Shown here: positions 42,911 through 52,694 of the stretch, piece by piece
Layout of the letters: each line of letters begins with the position of its first letter
Position numbering within the stretch: position 1 is the stretch's first letter
Assembly (NCBI GenBank): GCA_932521035.1
Contig: OW051493.1
Location: 8,883,501 to 8,947,500 of the forward strand
DNA length: 64,000 bases
DNA from: Oscheius dolichura
Lineage: Eukaryota; Nematoda; Chromadorea; Rhabditida; Rhabditidae
Direction: 5' to 3'
Translations under genes and position numbers: made by a program
Notes under the pieces: generated by a model
The model's database searches: none
The model's input: the letters and a program-made list of their open reading frames with translations, nothing else
Told to the model about the DNA's origin: nothing

Positions 42911-44937
42911 TCACCAATTGATCCGTTCAGGGAGGGACAGCTTGGCCATGTCCAACAGTAAGCCGACTCCAGTGTCTTGTAGACTACATTGAAGAGAATT
43001 CAGTTCGTCATCCGAGTTACAAGTGGTCAATCTTTCTCTGAACGTTTGGACCAAGATGTCGCTTTTTACATCCGAAAAGCACGAGGCGATCAGTCCATTG
43101 ACAACGATCTGAATTCTTTTCTTTTGAGCCAAAGGGAGAGAAGGAAATCACCTTTCCTGTATTGGTGAGAGGAGCATAGATGCCCGTTTCGATGCTGGCT
43201 GTAATTTCCGTGACCATCGTTGTGAGGATGGAGTCGGTTTGATACTGGACTTCTAGGAGGCAGTCTCCGATGATGATATCGGCTGCTCGAATCATTTCGG
43301 GCTGAAAACATAGCTCTTTCTCATATTTTTAGATAAATACACAAACGCAAGGAGAACAATGCAAAATTAATGTTTTCAATAAGAGAACAGGCGATTACAG
43401 TAACCCAGCGGCGCTGAAGAGCAAAAACTTGGCGACTTTCCAGGGAGTTTACTGGTAAGCACTTGACCAAAGACAAAGGTTCAAGCCAGAATAGGCAATC
43501 GACCACTTACCTTATCGGTTCCAGTCGAATTGCATTTAGTCCTGAACAAATAGTGGTTCTCCGTTAACTTGAGGTTCTTTCCACTTGCTGTTTTTAACCT
43601 AAAGATTTGAGTTCCTTCCAGATTAGAAAGTAAGAAACACACACGACGAATTCGGACTCCTTTTCCGGCAATCGATGCAACCAGGTCTCAACGGGTGTAT
43701 CCATTAATTCAAAAAAGCCATCTAGTGGAGATTTGACCCAATCTCCAACAGAAATTTGGTCCATTCGTCTTGCAGAGCCGTTAGACAGTGTAACCTGACA
43801 AATAAACATGTTAATTATCTTCAAATTGTTGGTCAAAAATCATAATTGAGGCCGCGGTTCTGGGCCGGCCCGGGGGAGTCGAATCAGAAGCCGAAAGGTT
43901 TTTTTGCAGATGGGTTCCGGTACATTTTTCTTCGCTTACTCACCACAGAATCTCCGGTAAAGCATCTGAAGTCTTAATAATATCCCCAAGTCGGTTGATA
44001 GTAAGTCGGAGTGACTATTTGCTGCTGTTGGTAGAGTGGAGTCGGCTCCACACATGGCATTCGCCCCATTTCCACGTCATAGCGTTCAATTCCACCATTA
44101 ACCGATCGAATAATTTGAATATTTCGGATGTAATCGAAGTAGGCGCCTTGATTCTCTCCTCCAATTGTTATTTCACCAGGATGAAGACTAGCAGTCCCGA
44201 GATTTTGAGCTGTAGCCAATACGGGATAAGCGCAGCAAATCAGAGGAAATCTGAAAGTTTAACTCGTCTTTTACTGAAAATTAATACTCACGCAGGTGAA
44301 TTGAAGTTATAACCAGCTGCCCATTGGTCGGAAAGACAGCTGGCACTGGTGAAACACACCTGGAATCGATAAATGCATGAAGAAACGGCAAATTTTCGAC
44401 TTTTGCGGCCAAAAATGATACCTTCTCAGTGTAAGATTTAACTGCGCGTACGTATGATCTTCAAATCAAGAAAACAGGTTTACGAGAAAGGAAACCCTTG
44501 AAAAAGACTCACAGACATCTGAGGGTTAGTACTGAAGAAAGGCGCCCTCTGGAGTGGATCCGCAGTTCTCAAATAGCCGTCAGGACGCCCTCCAATCCTT
44601 AAATTTCCGTTTGTTTAAAACTGAATCTTAGCTTACTGTTCGAAGGACGAATCCTGATTTGCCCAATTGCCAGTACTTGGGTCATACCCGAAACAGGAGG
44701 GTCTCGCACATCCCATGCTGATTGAACCATCCGGGAGGACCTGGAAACAGAAACAATAGGCAGGTTTTGACAAAATACAGTATGTTTTAATGATATGAGA
44801 TTTTCCGATCGACAATACGGGAAAGGACAAAACATTTGGACAAGTCTTACCTCAAAGCTGTAAGGAATAGCCGAAGTTCCACAATACGCAGCCTCAAAAG
44901 TGGGTACCAAACCCAGGAGGAGAATAGATGGCCACAT
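42911..44937 (-). CDS. wrt: Warthog-family (hedgehog-related) protein: Wart plus Hog, with in-frame TAA between them
   Basis: Ten exons, phases consistent: 44851-44937, 44637-44740, 44513-44597, 44292-44359, 43944-44250, 43643-43794, 43511-43598, 43405-43461, 43152-43301, 42911-43108. The Wart domain has signal MWPSILLLGLVPTFEAAYCG, AIPYSFEVLPDG, GCARPSCFGYD, PDGYLRTADPLQ, and DYIRNIQII. The Hog/Hint part starts CFTGDSV and continues TLSNGSARRMDQISVGDWV, LTENHYLF, GIYAPLTNTGK and IVVNGLIASCFSD. The Hint Cys, which initiates autoprocessing in this family, is present. In exon 5 the linker ends TPTYYQPTWGYY followed by TAA (43974-43976), then DFR and the Hog Cys in the same frame. No phase-compatible splice removes it. 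Translation would stop after a Wart-only protein of about 208 residues unless there is read-through, RNA-level change, or a sequence error. Seven exons beyond or including this point remain open, arguing that Hog is still under selection. Confidence 0.85.
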
Positions 44938-45252
44938 CTCCTACAGTAACCCCTCCGGCTGGCACTGCGCTTCCTTTAAAAAGGCTCGACGCAAACCAGA
45001 ACGATACATGCCAGACGTGAAAATGATACTGCTGGACTTGAACCTCCAGCTAATTCGATTAGATCCACGCTACGGAGCATTATTTCGATGATATTGATAC
45101 ATTGGTCTCCTCGTCGCTTTCTCTGCCGTCTAAAGGAGTTTTGCCGCCGTCTGCACCAGTTTAGTCTCCTGGCAATTCCTATGGCGTTTACTCGACTTAA
45201 CAGTCTCTGCAAAGAGTCACCAATGGGAAAAGGGTACAAAATTGGCTGTTGG
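44938..45252. repeat. Warthog promoter block, copy 1
   Basis: About 315 nt upstream of the warthog ATG, essentially identical to 46079-46393. It contains a TACAGTAACCCC word next to the ATG. Confidence 0.85.
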
Positions 45253-46078
45253 AACCAGTTGTAATTTCCCCCGGGTGGAGGCTAGCAATCCCCAAATCTT
45301 GGGAATTAGCCAAGAGAGGGTAAGAGCAGCATATTAAAGGGAGCCTGAAGGTTTTGGACTGTATTCTTCTAGAAAAGTGCGACTTACACTGGAGAATTGA
45401 AGTTGTAGCCGGCTGCCCATTGATCAGGAAGACAAGCGGCGCTGGTAAAACACACCTGAAATGGAGTCACTCATCTGGAAAGGGCGATTGTCGACTGTTG
45501 CGGCAATTTAACCCGATTTAACCTCTCAGAAACGGCGATTTTGAAAACTTGAGACACAAATTTGATAGGGAAGAGGGAAGGATGAGGAGAAAGGTGGAAA
45601 TAAGGTGGAAAAGACTCACAGCCATCTGAGGATTTGAGGCAAAGGATGGAGGCCGTTGCAGCGGATCACTGGCCCTCAAATAGCCATCAGGATGTCCAGC
45701 AAACCTCAAATTTCCTTTTTAGACCGTAAAAGTTGACCTTACTGTTCAAACGTTGAATCCTGGCTTGCCCAATTGCCGGTTGTTGGTTCATATCCGAAAC
45801 AAGAGGGCCTCGCGCATCCCAGGCTGAAGGAGCCGTCCGGGAGGACCTGGAAATGAAAATAGGAGGTACAGTAAGTAATAAAGGTGGTTGTTGGCAAATA
45901 TACGTATACGGTATGTTTCAATCGTTCGAACTTCTTTTCGACGGGGATAGCCGCAGAAAAGGAGTGGAACGAGTCAAGAAGACGATCTTACCTCAAAACT
46001 ATAAGGAATAGCCGAAGTTCCACAATAAGCAGCCTCAAAAGTGGGTACCAAACCCAGGAGGAGAATAGATGGCCACAT
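45197..46078 (-). CDS. Tandem Wart-only copy of the warthog gene
   Basis: Five exons, phases consistent: 45992-46078, 45743-45846, 45620-45704, 45388-45455, 45197-45344; 163 residues. Exon 1 is nearly identical to the full gene (same signal and AYCGTSAIPYSFE). Exons 2-4 are recognisably paralogous (GCARPSCFGYEPTTGNWAS, PDGYLRASDPLQ) but diverged. Exon 5 keeps CCSYPLLANSQDLGIASL then HPGEITTG, and after that runs through the duplication junction (about 45253) into antisense promoter sequence, ending TLCRDC and a stop. All splice sites and the frame are intact, so a secreted Wart-only protein with a novel tail is possible. It could equally be a young pseudogene. Confidence 0.7.
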
Positions 46079-46393
46079 CTCCTACAGTAACCCCTCCGGC
46101 TGGCACTGCGCTTCCTTTAAAAAGGCTCGACGCAAACCAGAACGATACATGCCAGACGTGAAAATGATACTGCTGGACTTGAACCTCCAGCTAATTCGAT
46201 TAGATCCACGCTACGGAGCATTATTTCGATGATATTGATACATTGGTCTCCTCGTCGCTTTCTCTGCCGTCTAAAGGAGTTTTGCCGCCGTCTGCACCAG
46301 TTTAGTCTCCTGGCAATTCCTATGGCGTTTACTCGACTTAACAGTCTCTGCAAAGAGTCACCAATGGGAAAAGGGTACAAAATTGGCTGTTGG
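46079..46393. repeat. Warthog promoter block, copy 2
   Basis: Essentially identical to 44938-45252. The right edge (about 46393) marks the end of the tandem duplication unit. Confidence 0.85.
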
Positions 46394-46933
46394 AACAAAG
46401 TCATAGTGGTATAATTTCATCGCCTATTGATGGGGAACAGCTTTGGACCTGGCGAAAGTGAGTCAAAGGATCACAATAGCGTAATCAAAAGAGCAAGACG
46501 GCTCTTCCGGGACGGGTCAGGGCCACCCGAACCGGTAACCTGTGAATCCGGAACCAGAATGACGAGGGTTGATTCAGGTCGATTTGCTTTTTGTTTTATA
46601 AAAATAGGATCCGAATACCAATAGAGGCTGTACAGCCCTGTAAAGCAAGCTGGTCATGAATTACCCCCAGGCGTTTGGACGTGCTTTTACTTTCTGTCCC
46701 TAATTAGAGCTGTTCCACCGAGTCCATTTCCAAGGGTGGGGTTCTACAGTTGAAGTTTGGTCAGCGCTTCACCGCGCTACCAGTAGTAAAAAAACTGAGG
46801 GCAGCGCGCACCTAATTCAATTAAGAGTAGAGCGTTCGTCTTCCGTCTGTATCCTTTTCACAGTTTCGGATATTCGATCTTCTGGTTTAGGGAGTGCCTA
46901 TATCAATGGCAGCGTCATCAGTTCGGCAGCGAG
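46394..46933. other. Intergenic
   Basis: 540 nt between the Wart-only copy (-) and a lectin (+). Nothing recognisable was found. Confidence 0.4.
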
Positions 46934-48491
46934 ATGAGATCTCTCCTACTCCTCTCTGCCCTACTCGGATGCTCCTCTTCCTGTATCCCTACATACAATA
47001 AGGATTTCAGCGGTAAGAATGCACACGAGATTGTTTCTAACAAGGGAATGTTTTAACTTTAGGCTGGCTTTTCGACTTGAAACCTATACAATTCGAAAGA
47101 GCGCAAAATGACGGCATATGACAAGTCTGGGGTCATTTCTGCAATTTTTCTCGATCTCCGTGTACCTCAACGGGGATCATTCGGTAAAAAATAAAAGCGA
47201 TTCCTACCATAACTTTTTGCGCTCTTTCGAATGGTATAGGTTTCAAGTCGAAAAGCCACCCTAAAGTTAAAACATTCCCTTGTAAGTTTAGACGATTTAT
47301 TTGTAAAACCACAAAGCGAAGAGGGTCTACAAACCACCTGGGAGCCGTCCCTAACAAGCGGCGTAACTTATATGGTCCCTAAACCAGCAACAACAACAAC
47401 AACTGCTGCTAGTACGACCACAACCCTCGACCGTAAAAGCAGCCTGAAAATAATATCGTTATAGTTTCAGCTTGTCTCGAGGATTGGACATTCAACCCTG
47501 CCGCTACGTCATACTACTATTTTAATCGGAACTTCCTCAGCTGGGCTGATGCAGAGGCCTTTTGTGCAATGTGCTCAGGCGGACATCTCGTTTCATATGC
47601 CGACCAGGCCGAATATGACTACGTTCACAGTTTGTATTCTCTATTGCTTTTTTATTTCTGATTGTTTGAGATTTTGTAGCGGAGGTAGACCCATACTCAC
47701 ATCACTGGATTGGCGGAATGGCTCCCTCGCCTATGGGACCATTTACTTGGAGTGATGGGACTCCGGTAATTTTATCGTTATTTTAAAAGTAAAAATAGAC
47801 AAAGTTAAAGGGGCAGTGTGGTCGGGGCGAGAAGTTACGGTAATACGCACCGGCGCGCTGCGTACTTTTTTTTGATAGTTCCATTTTTCACTTCCTTCAA
47901 AATAGCTGTATTTTTACAGTTTTTTGACTGCAAAATAGTCGGCTGGCTATCAGAAAAGATATCAGCAAAAAATGGATATCAAGTAAACGAGAAAATGATG
48001 AAGGACTACAATATATCGAAATTTACACGCGATTTTCATTTGATGTTACCTTTTCCCCGACCACATCGCTCCTAAAGGCCTAATTTTTCGCGGCATGAAC
48101 CATTTGCTTTGTAAATTGTTCCTTCAAAACAGTGGCATTGGATATTTTGATCTTTCAGCAACAATGTAATTCAATCGAAACAAAATGATTCAATCGGTGA
48201 GAATAGAAATGCTTCCCCTCATGGTTCCCAGGCTTAAAGTAAAACTTTTAGCTCTAGACTTTTTTCTTGACACATCATTATTATTTCAGTTCCTCTTCAC
48301 CAAATGGTCTTCCTACGATCAAACTGGAATGGTCGAGGAGGTCTGCTTACGTGTAAGACCTTTTTTTTAAATCCAGCTAGGAACTTTTTTAGCGTTACCC
48401 GGCGCCGTTAGGGTCAATGGAAGATGGCTATGCTAAGCTGCCTTGCCGGTATGGTATTGCTACATCAGTGTGTAAGGCTCCTGCTAGATAA
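46934..48491 (+). CDS. Secreted C-type lectin F, divergent, WSDGTP type
   Basis: Six exons, phases consistent: 46934-47012, 47292-47432, 47471-47629, 47680-47765, 48290-48352, 48393-48491; 208 residues. It has a signal peptide (MRSLLLLSALLGCSSSC), then a linker with TTTTTAASTTTT, then a C-type lectin domain: CLEDWTFNPAATSYYYFN, WADAEAFCAMCSGGHLVSYA, HHWIGGMA, FTWSDGTP (the family WxDGxP motif), EEVCLR, DGYAKLPCRYGIATSVCKAP. No QPD or EPN motif, so calcium-dependent sugar binding is doubtful. Intron 1 contains a snapback inverted repeat; intron 4 is unusually long (524 nt). Exon 1 resembles exon 1 of the Cys-rich gene at 42233 in length, phase and ending. Confidence 0.85.
47041..47282. repeat. 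Snapback inverted repeat inside lectin F intron 1
   Basis: Arms 47041-47108 and 47214-47282 are near-perfect reverse complements (about 68 nt), with a 105-nt loop. The left arm includes an acceptor-like AACTTTAGG, which would add a frame that soon hits a stop. The real acceptor (47291) lies just outside the right arm. Confidence 0.82.
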
Positions 48492-48834
48492 GACCCCGAA
48501 GCACTTGTAGAAACCAACACTTCAAAACCAAAAATACAGAATAAATAAATAAAAATATTTTTGATATTTGATGTCACTCTCGCAATGTTGAAGTTGCTCC
48601 CGGATTTTTGGTGCCACTCATGGGAGAAGCGGCCATTGAAACTCAAATGGCAGTAATGAGAAGGAGGTAGGGTGGGAGAGACCGGAAAATGCGTCTCCGT
48701 GTCTAAAAAGAGAGAGAAGTTCGGTTCAAAAAGAATAAAACGCGTCGAATAGCCACGCGTAGCAGCTGAATCAGGATCGAAATCTTCCCATTGTCTGCGC
48801 AGGCGGCTATCCTTCCTTTCCCCTTCGCTTGTCA

Positions 48835-49326
48835 ATGTGGCGGACGTTATCATTCTCCCTCGTTTCTTCGATCGTTGTTCTCAATGGCTGCATACCTACT
48901 GAATCGCGTGGGGTTTTATATCCTTTCCAGCGCTCCAGTCTCAGTCGATGTCTATTCCCAGACGGTCTGGATTGGAATGATGTGCCCGACTAATTGTGGT
49001 TACTATGCTGCGTACAACATGGCTAATTATATGAATGTTGACGGCAGTCCGGTACAGTTTTTATTTCAAAGAATCATTCTTCTGCCTTCTAGGTCGATTA
49101 TGCACCCTTCTGGACCGGGTCTTTACCCCAGCCCGATGCCGGTGCTAATAGTTGTGTATTGGTGGGTTATACGCCTTTTCCTCTCATTTTTATGTTATTT
49201 CAGCTGTTGACAGACACCGATTTCTTCGGTCCTCTCGGTTCCAGTACTGGTCAATGGCACGATCTTGATTGCACTGCCTACACGGATAGATACGCCTGTG
49301 AGGTTCCAGTCACCCCTGTTGGATGA
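48835..49326 (+). pseudogene. Lectin D, deleted copy lacking exons 2 and 3
   Basis: Exon 1 (48835-48907, signal peptide as in lectin A) is followed, after only a 23-nt remnant, by an exon-4-like piece (48931-49051, DVYSQTVWIGMMCPTNCGYY), exon 5 (QPDAGANSCVL) and exon 6 (49204-49326, WHDLDC, YACEVPVTPVG). The Thr linker and first half of the lectin domain are missing, and exon 1 and the fused exon 4 are out of phase. An unspliced frame from an internal ATG (MAAYLLNRVGFYILSSAP...) crosses the junction, but it does not rescue the downstream exons. Confidence 0.82.
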
Positions 49327-49675
49327 CTAACGTCTTGTTTTCTTATTTTATAGGAAGCAATGGGTCCTTTTTAACTTCTAATCACATAATAAAGGAGGAG
49401 AGGCTACTGCAGGTCGGAAGAGCCCAGGAAAAAGAGGAGAATCCGTTTTATTCAAATAAAGGGCAAGGTGGGAGGGGAATGTTGTTTCAGCCTAGTAGAG
49501 GAGGTTTCTCTTAGTGTGGTAAGGTATTTTCCCTAGTATATCCCAGATAATAAAGGAAGTGGAAAGAAGAAGAGACGAAATAATCAAACCGCCATTCGAT
49601 CCAGCTAAATCAGGATCTAAAACTTCCTATTGTCTTGCGCAGCCGTCTCTCCTTCCTTTCTCCTTCGCTTGTCAA
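49327..49675. other. Spacer with lectin E upstream region
   Basis: Includes 49481-49636, whose inverted orphan copy is at 35543-35694; this should contain the lectin E promoter. A TTTATTCAAATAAA stretch at about 49446 may belong to the 3' end of the deleted copy. Confidence 0.5.
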
Positions 49676-50637
49676 ATGTGGAAGACGCTATCAATCTTGC
49701 TTATTTCTTGGATAGCCGTGTTTCATGCCTGTATTCCAACTGAATCGCGTGGGTTTCTTCTGTCCTTCTATTTCCATTTTTTCCCCTTCAAAATAGGGAC
49801 TTCTGCCAGTGATTACGTTCGGAAACACCACCTTCAAATTCAGCAGACGATCGGCCGGATATTCCGGGAATTTTCACCACCACAACAATTCCTGCCCCTA
49901 CAACGACCACCAGCACAACCACCACCACCACCACAACGACAACAACGACAACAACCACTACGACCACTTCACGTAGGTTCCTGTCCGGTGTTTCATTTGT
50001 TTCCCTTTAGTCCTCTGCCCTACCGACTATTCCCTCTTCACCGATCCCACCTTGATGACCAGCGCCTGCTACTACGTCAGCCCCCTGCCAATGAGAGTCG
50101 ACTGGTACGATGCTCGAACAGCCTGTCAGATGGAAGGGGGCGATCTGGCTGTAATCCATACCCAGGAGGAAAATGACTTCATTCTGGGTAAAGATTCATC
50201 CAAAAGCCTTTACAAATATTTCGTAGGTCTTGCTATTCCCGGTGCTCTACCAATCGGCAATATCTTTGACGATATGATCTGGATTGGAGCACGATGTGAT
50301 ACCGGCTGTGGAGGGGGAGTGTTCTGGACCCCTGCTAATTATATGAATATCGACAATACTCCGGTATACTTTTCCTACAGAAATATGAGAAAATGAAGGT
50401 TATAGTTTGATTTTTACCCTCTATGGACAATGGGAGCACAACCAGATTGGCCTATAAATAGCTGTCTATCAGTTAGTTTTTATCTTTGTTTAGAGAAAAA
50501 GAGCTCATTTTCTTTTCCAGCTTATGACAAACAACGGTCTATTCGGTCCTACCAGTGTCGGTTATTGGCATGACCTTGATTGCAATCTGCATTCGACTAG
50601 ATATGCCTGTGAGGTTCCAGTCACCCCTGTTGGATGA
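49676..50637 (+). CDS. Secreted C-type lectin E, QPD type with Thr-rich linker
   Basis: Six exons, phases consistent: 49676-49748, 49844-49972, 50011-50187, 50227-50363, 50406-50471, 50521-50637; 232 residues. The signal peptide is MWKTLSILLISWIAVFHACI, followed by DDRPDIPGIFTTTT and a long Thr run. In the lectin domain: LCPTDYSLFTDPTLM, DMIWIGARCDTGCGGG, AQPDWPINSCLS with QPD, WHDLDC, and YACEVPVTPVG. It is the most diverged of the QPD set (extra Cys in RCDTGCGG), but all splice sites are intact. Its 3' flank is shared in inverted orientation with lectin A. Confidence 0.9.
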
Positions 50638-50787
50638 TCAGCCCCAGTTTGTCTTATCTTTTGACGACTTTTTACTTTACTAGAAGTGCTTTAACAACAT
50701 TTAGCTCTCATGTACTAGTACTTTAGCGGCCCGTACGAATTATTGACCGTTTTCTTGTCTGGCATGGAAAACTAGTGGTTTTTTTAG
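50638..50787 (+). repeat. 3' flank of lectin E, inverted copy of 36003-36151
   Basis: Contains CATGTACTAGTACTTTAGCG and GGCATGGAAAACTAGTGG, both found as reverse complements downstream of lectin A. Confidence 0.85.
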
Positions 50788-51706
50788 AATTTTTTGTTGT
50801 TTTTCCCGTTATAAAAGGAGGTTTTTTGTCTAACTTTAGAGAAAAAAACATAACCAAAATTACGGTTTTTTTATTTTCTTTCAATTGGTTGATAGACAGC
50901 TTCAGAAATTGCGTCAGGACCGTGCATGTTCATCCATATTGCCAGGCCGCTCACGGCGAGTATTCCTCTAAAAATAGTATACTTACAATAACAGTTTGAT
51001 GATTTACTGTTTTTTTTTTGTGAAGGGTCCTGCCAAATTGACTAGACAGCTCTTCGGGCAGGAACTAAAACCACTGTTCCAATGCGAGGGCCGCTCGCCT
51101 CATAGACTACTCGACGGCTTTCAGTAACCAATTCCATTATGGGCAAAAGGTCCTGTACGACCTCTTCTGGATCGCGGCGCCGGCTATTTGAGCACCTTAC
51201 TCCAATGAGCCATTGTTAGACAGACTTCAGCAAGGAAGACTGGATCTTCAGAGGAGTATTCTCGCTAAAGAAAATGTAGTGAACGGTATCTCCTTTTGGA
51301 AACAAACTTCGAAAAAGTCTGAAGACAGGAAAAAGTCCGGCTCCAATTCTGAGAGGGGATTTAGACCGTTGATAGTGAAGAATAGGATTTGTAGTAGGGA
51401 GTTACGCTTATTCAAGCCGCCCTAATTTGGGATGAAGTGAGAATTCATGTGTGGAACTCTGAAATTGGATGAGTTAGTTGATCAGCACTGAGAAATGGTA
51501 AAAGGGGAGGCAACATGGCCGGGGGCAAGATCGAAATAAGGAAACAGACGGCCTTTTTTGTTTGCAATGGGCGGAAAAGAGGAAGGAGTCCTCTCCGTTG
51601 GAAAAGAACACACACACGCGTAGCCGTAGAGGAAAAAATAATTTATTCTATGAAAATTACGAAATCTTCTTGCTAATCTTCTTGTTGTGTTCTTGCATAA
51701 TCATTC

Positions 51707-51889
51707 TTGTCAATGGAGAGCCATAGATGTTCTGCTGGCACGGCCACTAGTGGTGACATCCAGACAAATCCAGGTCCTTGGAGGCCGCATTTAGCTCCCC
51801 TAGAAATTGTGCTATTAATTGTTTTGTGGGAGCCTACGTCTTTCGGTGAAAGTATTCATGAAGCTTTTCTCTGCCAATTGGAATTTATT
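51707..51889 (+). mobile_element. Fragment with 2A-like motif, probable non-LTR retrotransposon remnant
   Basis: A 61-codon frame contains SGDIQTNPGPW. GDIQTNPGP is the ribosome-skipping 2A-like signature (D-x-x-x-NPGP) that many animal non-LTR retrotransposons carry near the start of their reverse-transcriptase frame. No reverse-transcriptase sequence follows, because a MITE begins four nt after the stop. Best read as a decayed element tip. Confidence 0.55.
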
Positions 51890-51892
51890 TAA

Positions 51893-52084
51893 AGGGACTG
51901 TCAGGGACCTTATTTGGTTACGGTAGGCGCGCGATCGAAATTGCACGAATTCGTAATATTTTTACGGAATGTGTCAAAAAATTCAAAAATTCGTGTTTCG
52001 CCAAAGCGCGCCAAAGGCGGAGGACGCTAGTTAGTTCAATCGCTGCAGGACCCGCTACCGAAAAAAAGGTCCCTGACAGTCCCT
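51893..52084. repeat. MITE with 17-bp or longer inverted repeats, TTAA flanks
   Basis: The left end AGGGACTGTCAGGGACC is exactly inverted at the right (GGTCCCTGACAGTCCCT), with TTAA on both sides. 192 nt, non-coding, AT-rich interior with GGTAGCG/CGCTACC near-ends. Confidence 0.85.
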
Positions 52085-52694
52085 TTAAAGATTTCTATAT
52101 CTAGCGGGATTCTTTGACGCCTTACCTTCAAAAAAAGTAATCAGAGAGCGTGACAAGCTTCCTCCGCCGGATAGGAGCGATTCTGCGTTTTCCGCAGCAG
52201 GAGGTTTGTACACTAAAATCTCGTTTGGGATAAAGTGAGAATTCATCTATGAAACTCTGAAATCGAATATTTTTAGAGGAAATTGAAGAAATGGAGAGGA
52301 AAGGCAGAGAGGAAGCGGTCAGAGTGCACTGGGAGGAAAGAGACTGTCGTTTGTGTTGACAAGGGGGAGGAAAGTATTTCCCGAGTGGCTAGAAAGTCTA
52401 CTTTTCTGTAAACCATCCAGAAACCCTAAAAATAAGGGGAGGAACCCTTTTGGGAGTGAAAAAATTGCCCGAGAAATTGAAAATTTCCCGGAGAGTAGTG
52501 GCAGAATCCTCTTGACCCCTTCCCAGTGGATTTTAGAAAGAAAAATTCGACAGATTTTGACCTACAGTAATCCTGACCCTATGTTATTGTCTTTACCAGG
52601 TCCTGACCAATTCTTGGTCAATTTTTGTCCGTCATTCTGTCCGTTACCATTTATTCATTAGTCTCTCCGGTCTTCTCACAGCCGGTTGCCCACA

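Larger units (their letters stand above)
50788..52694. other. Transposon-debris region
   Basis: 1.9 kb with short broken frames, a 2A-like motif at 51707-51889, a TTAA-flanked MITE at 51893-52084, and no intact gene. Confidence 0.5.

Noticed and set aside
42911-44937. A true hedgehog gene
   Set aside because: The N-terminal domain is the Cys-rich Wart type, not a Hedge domain; only the Hog part is shared with hedgehog proteins.
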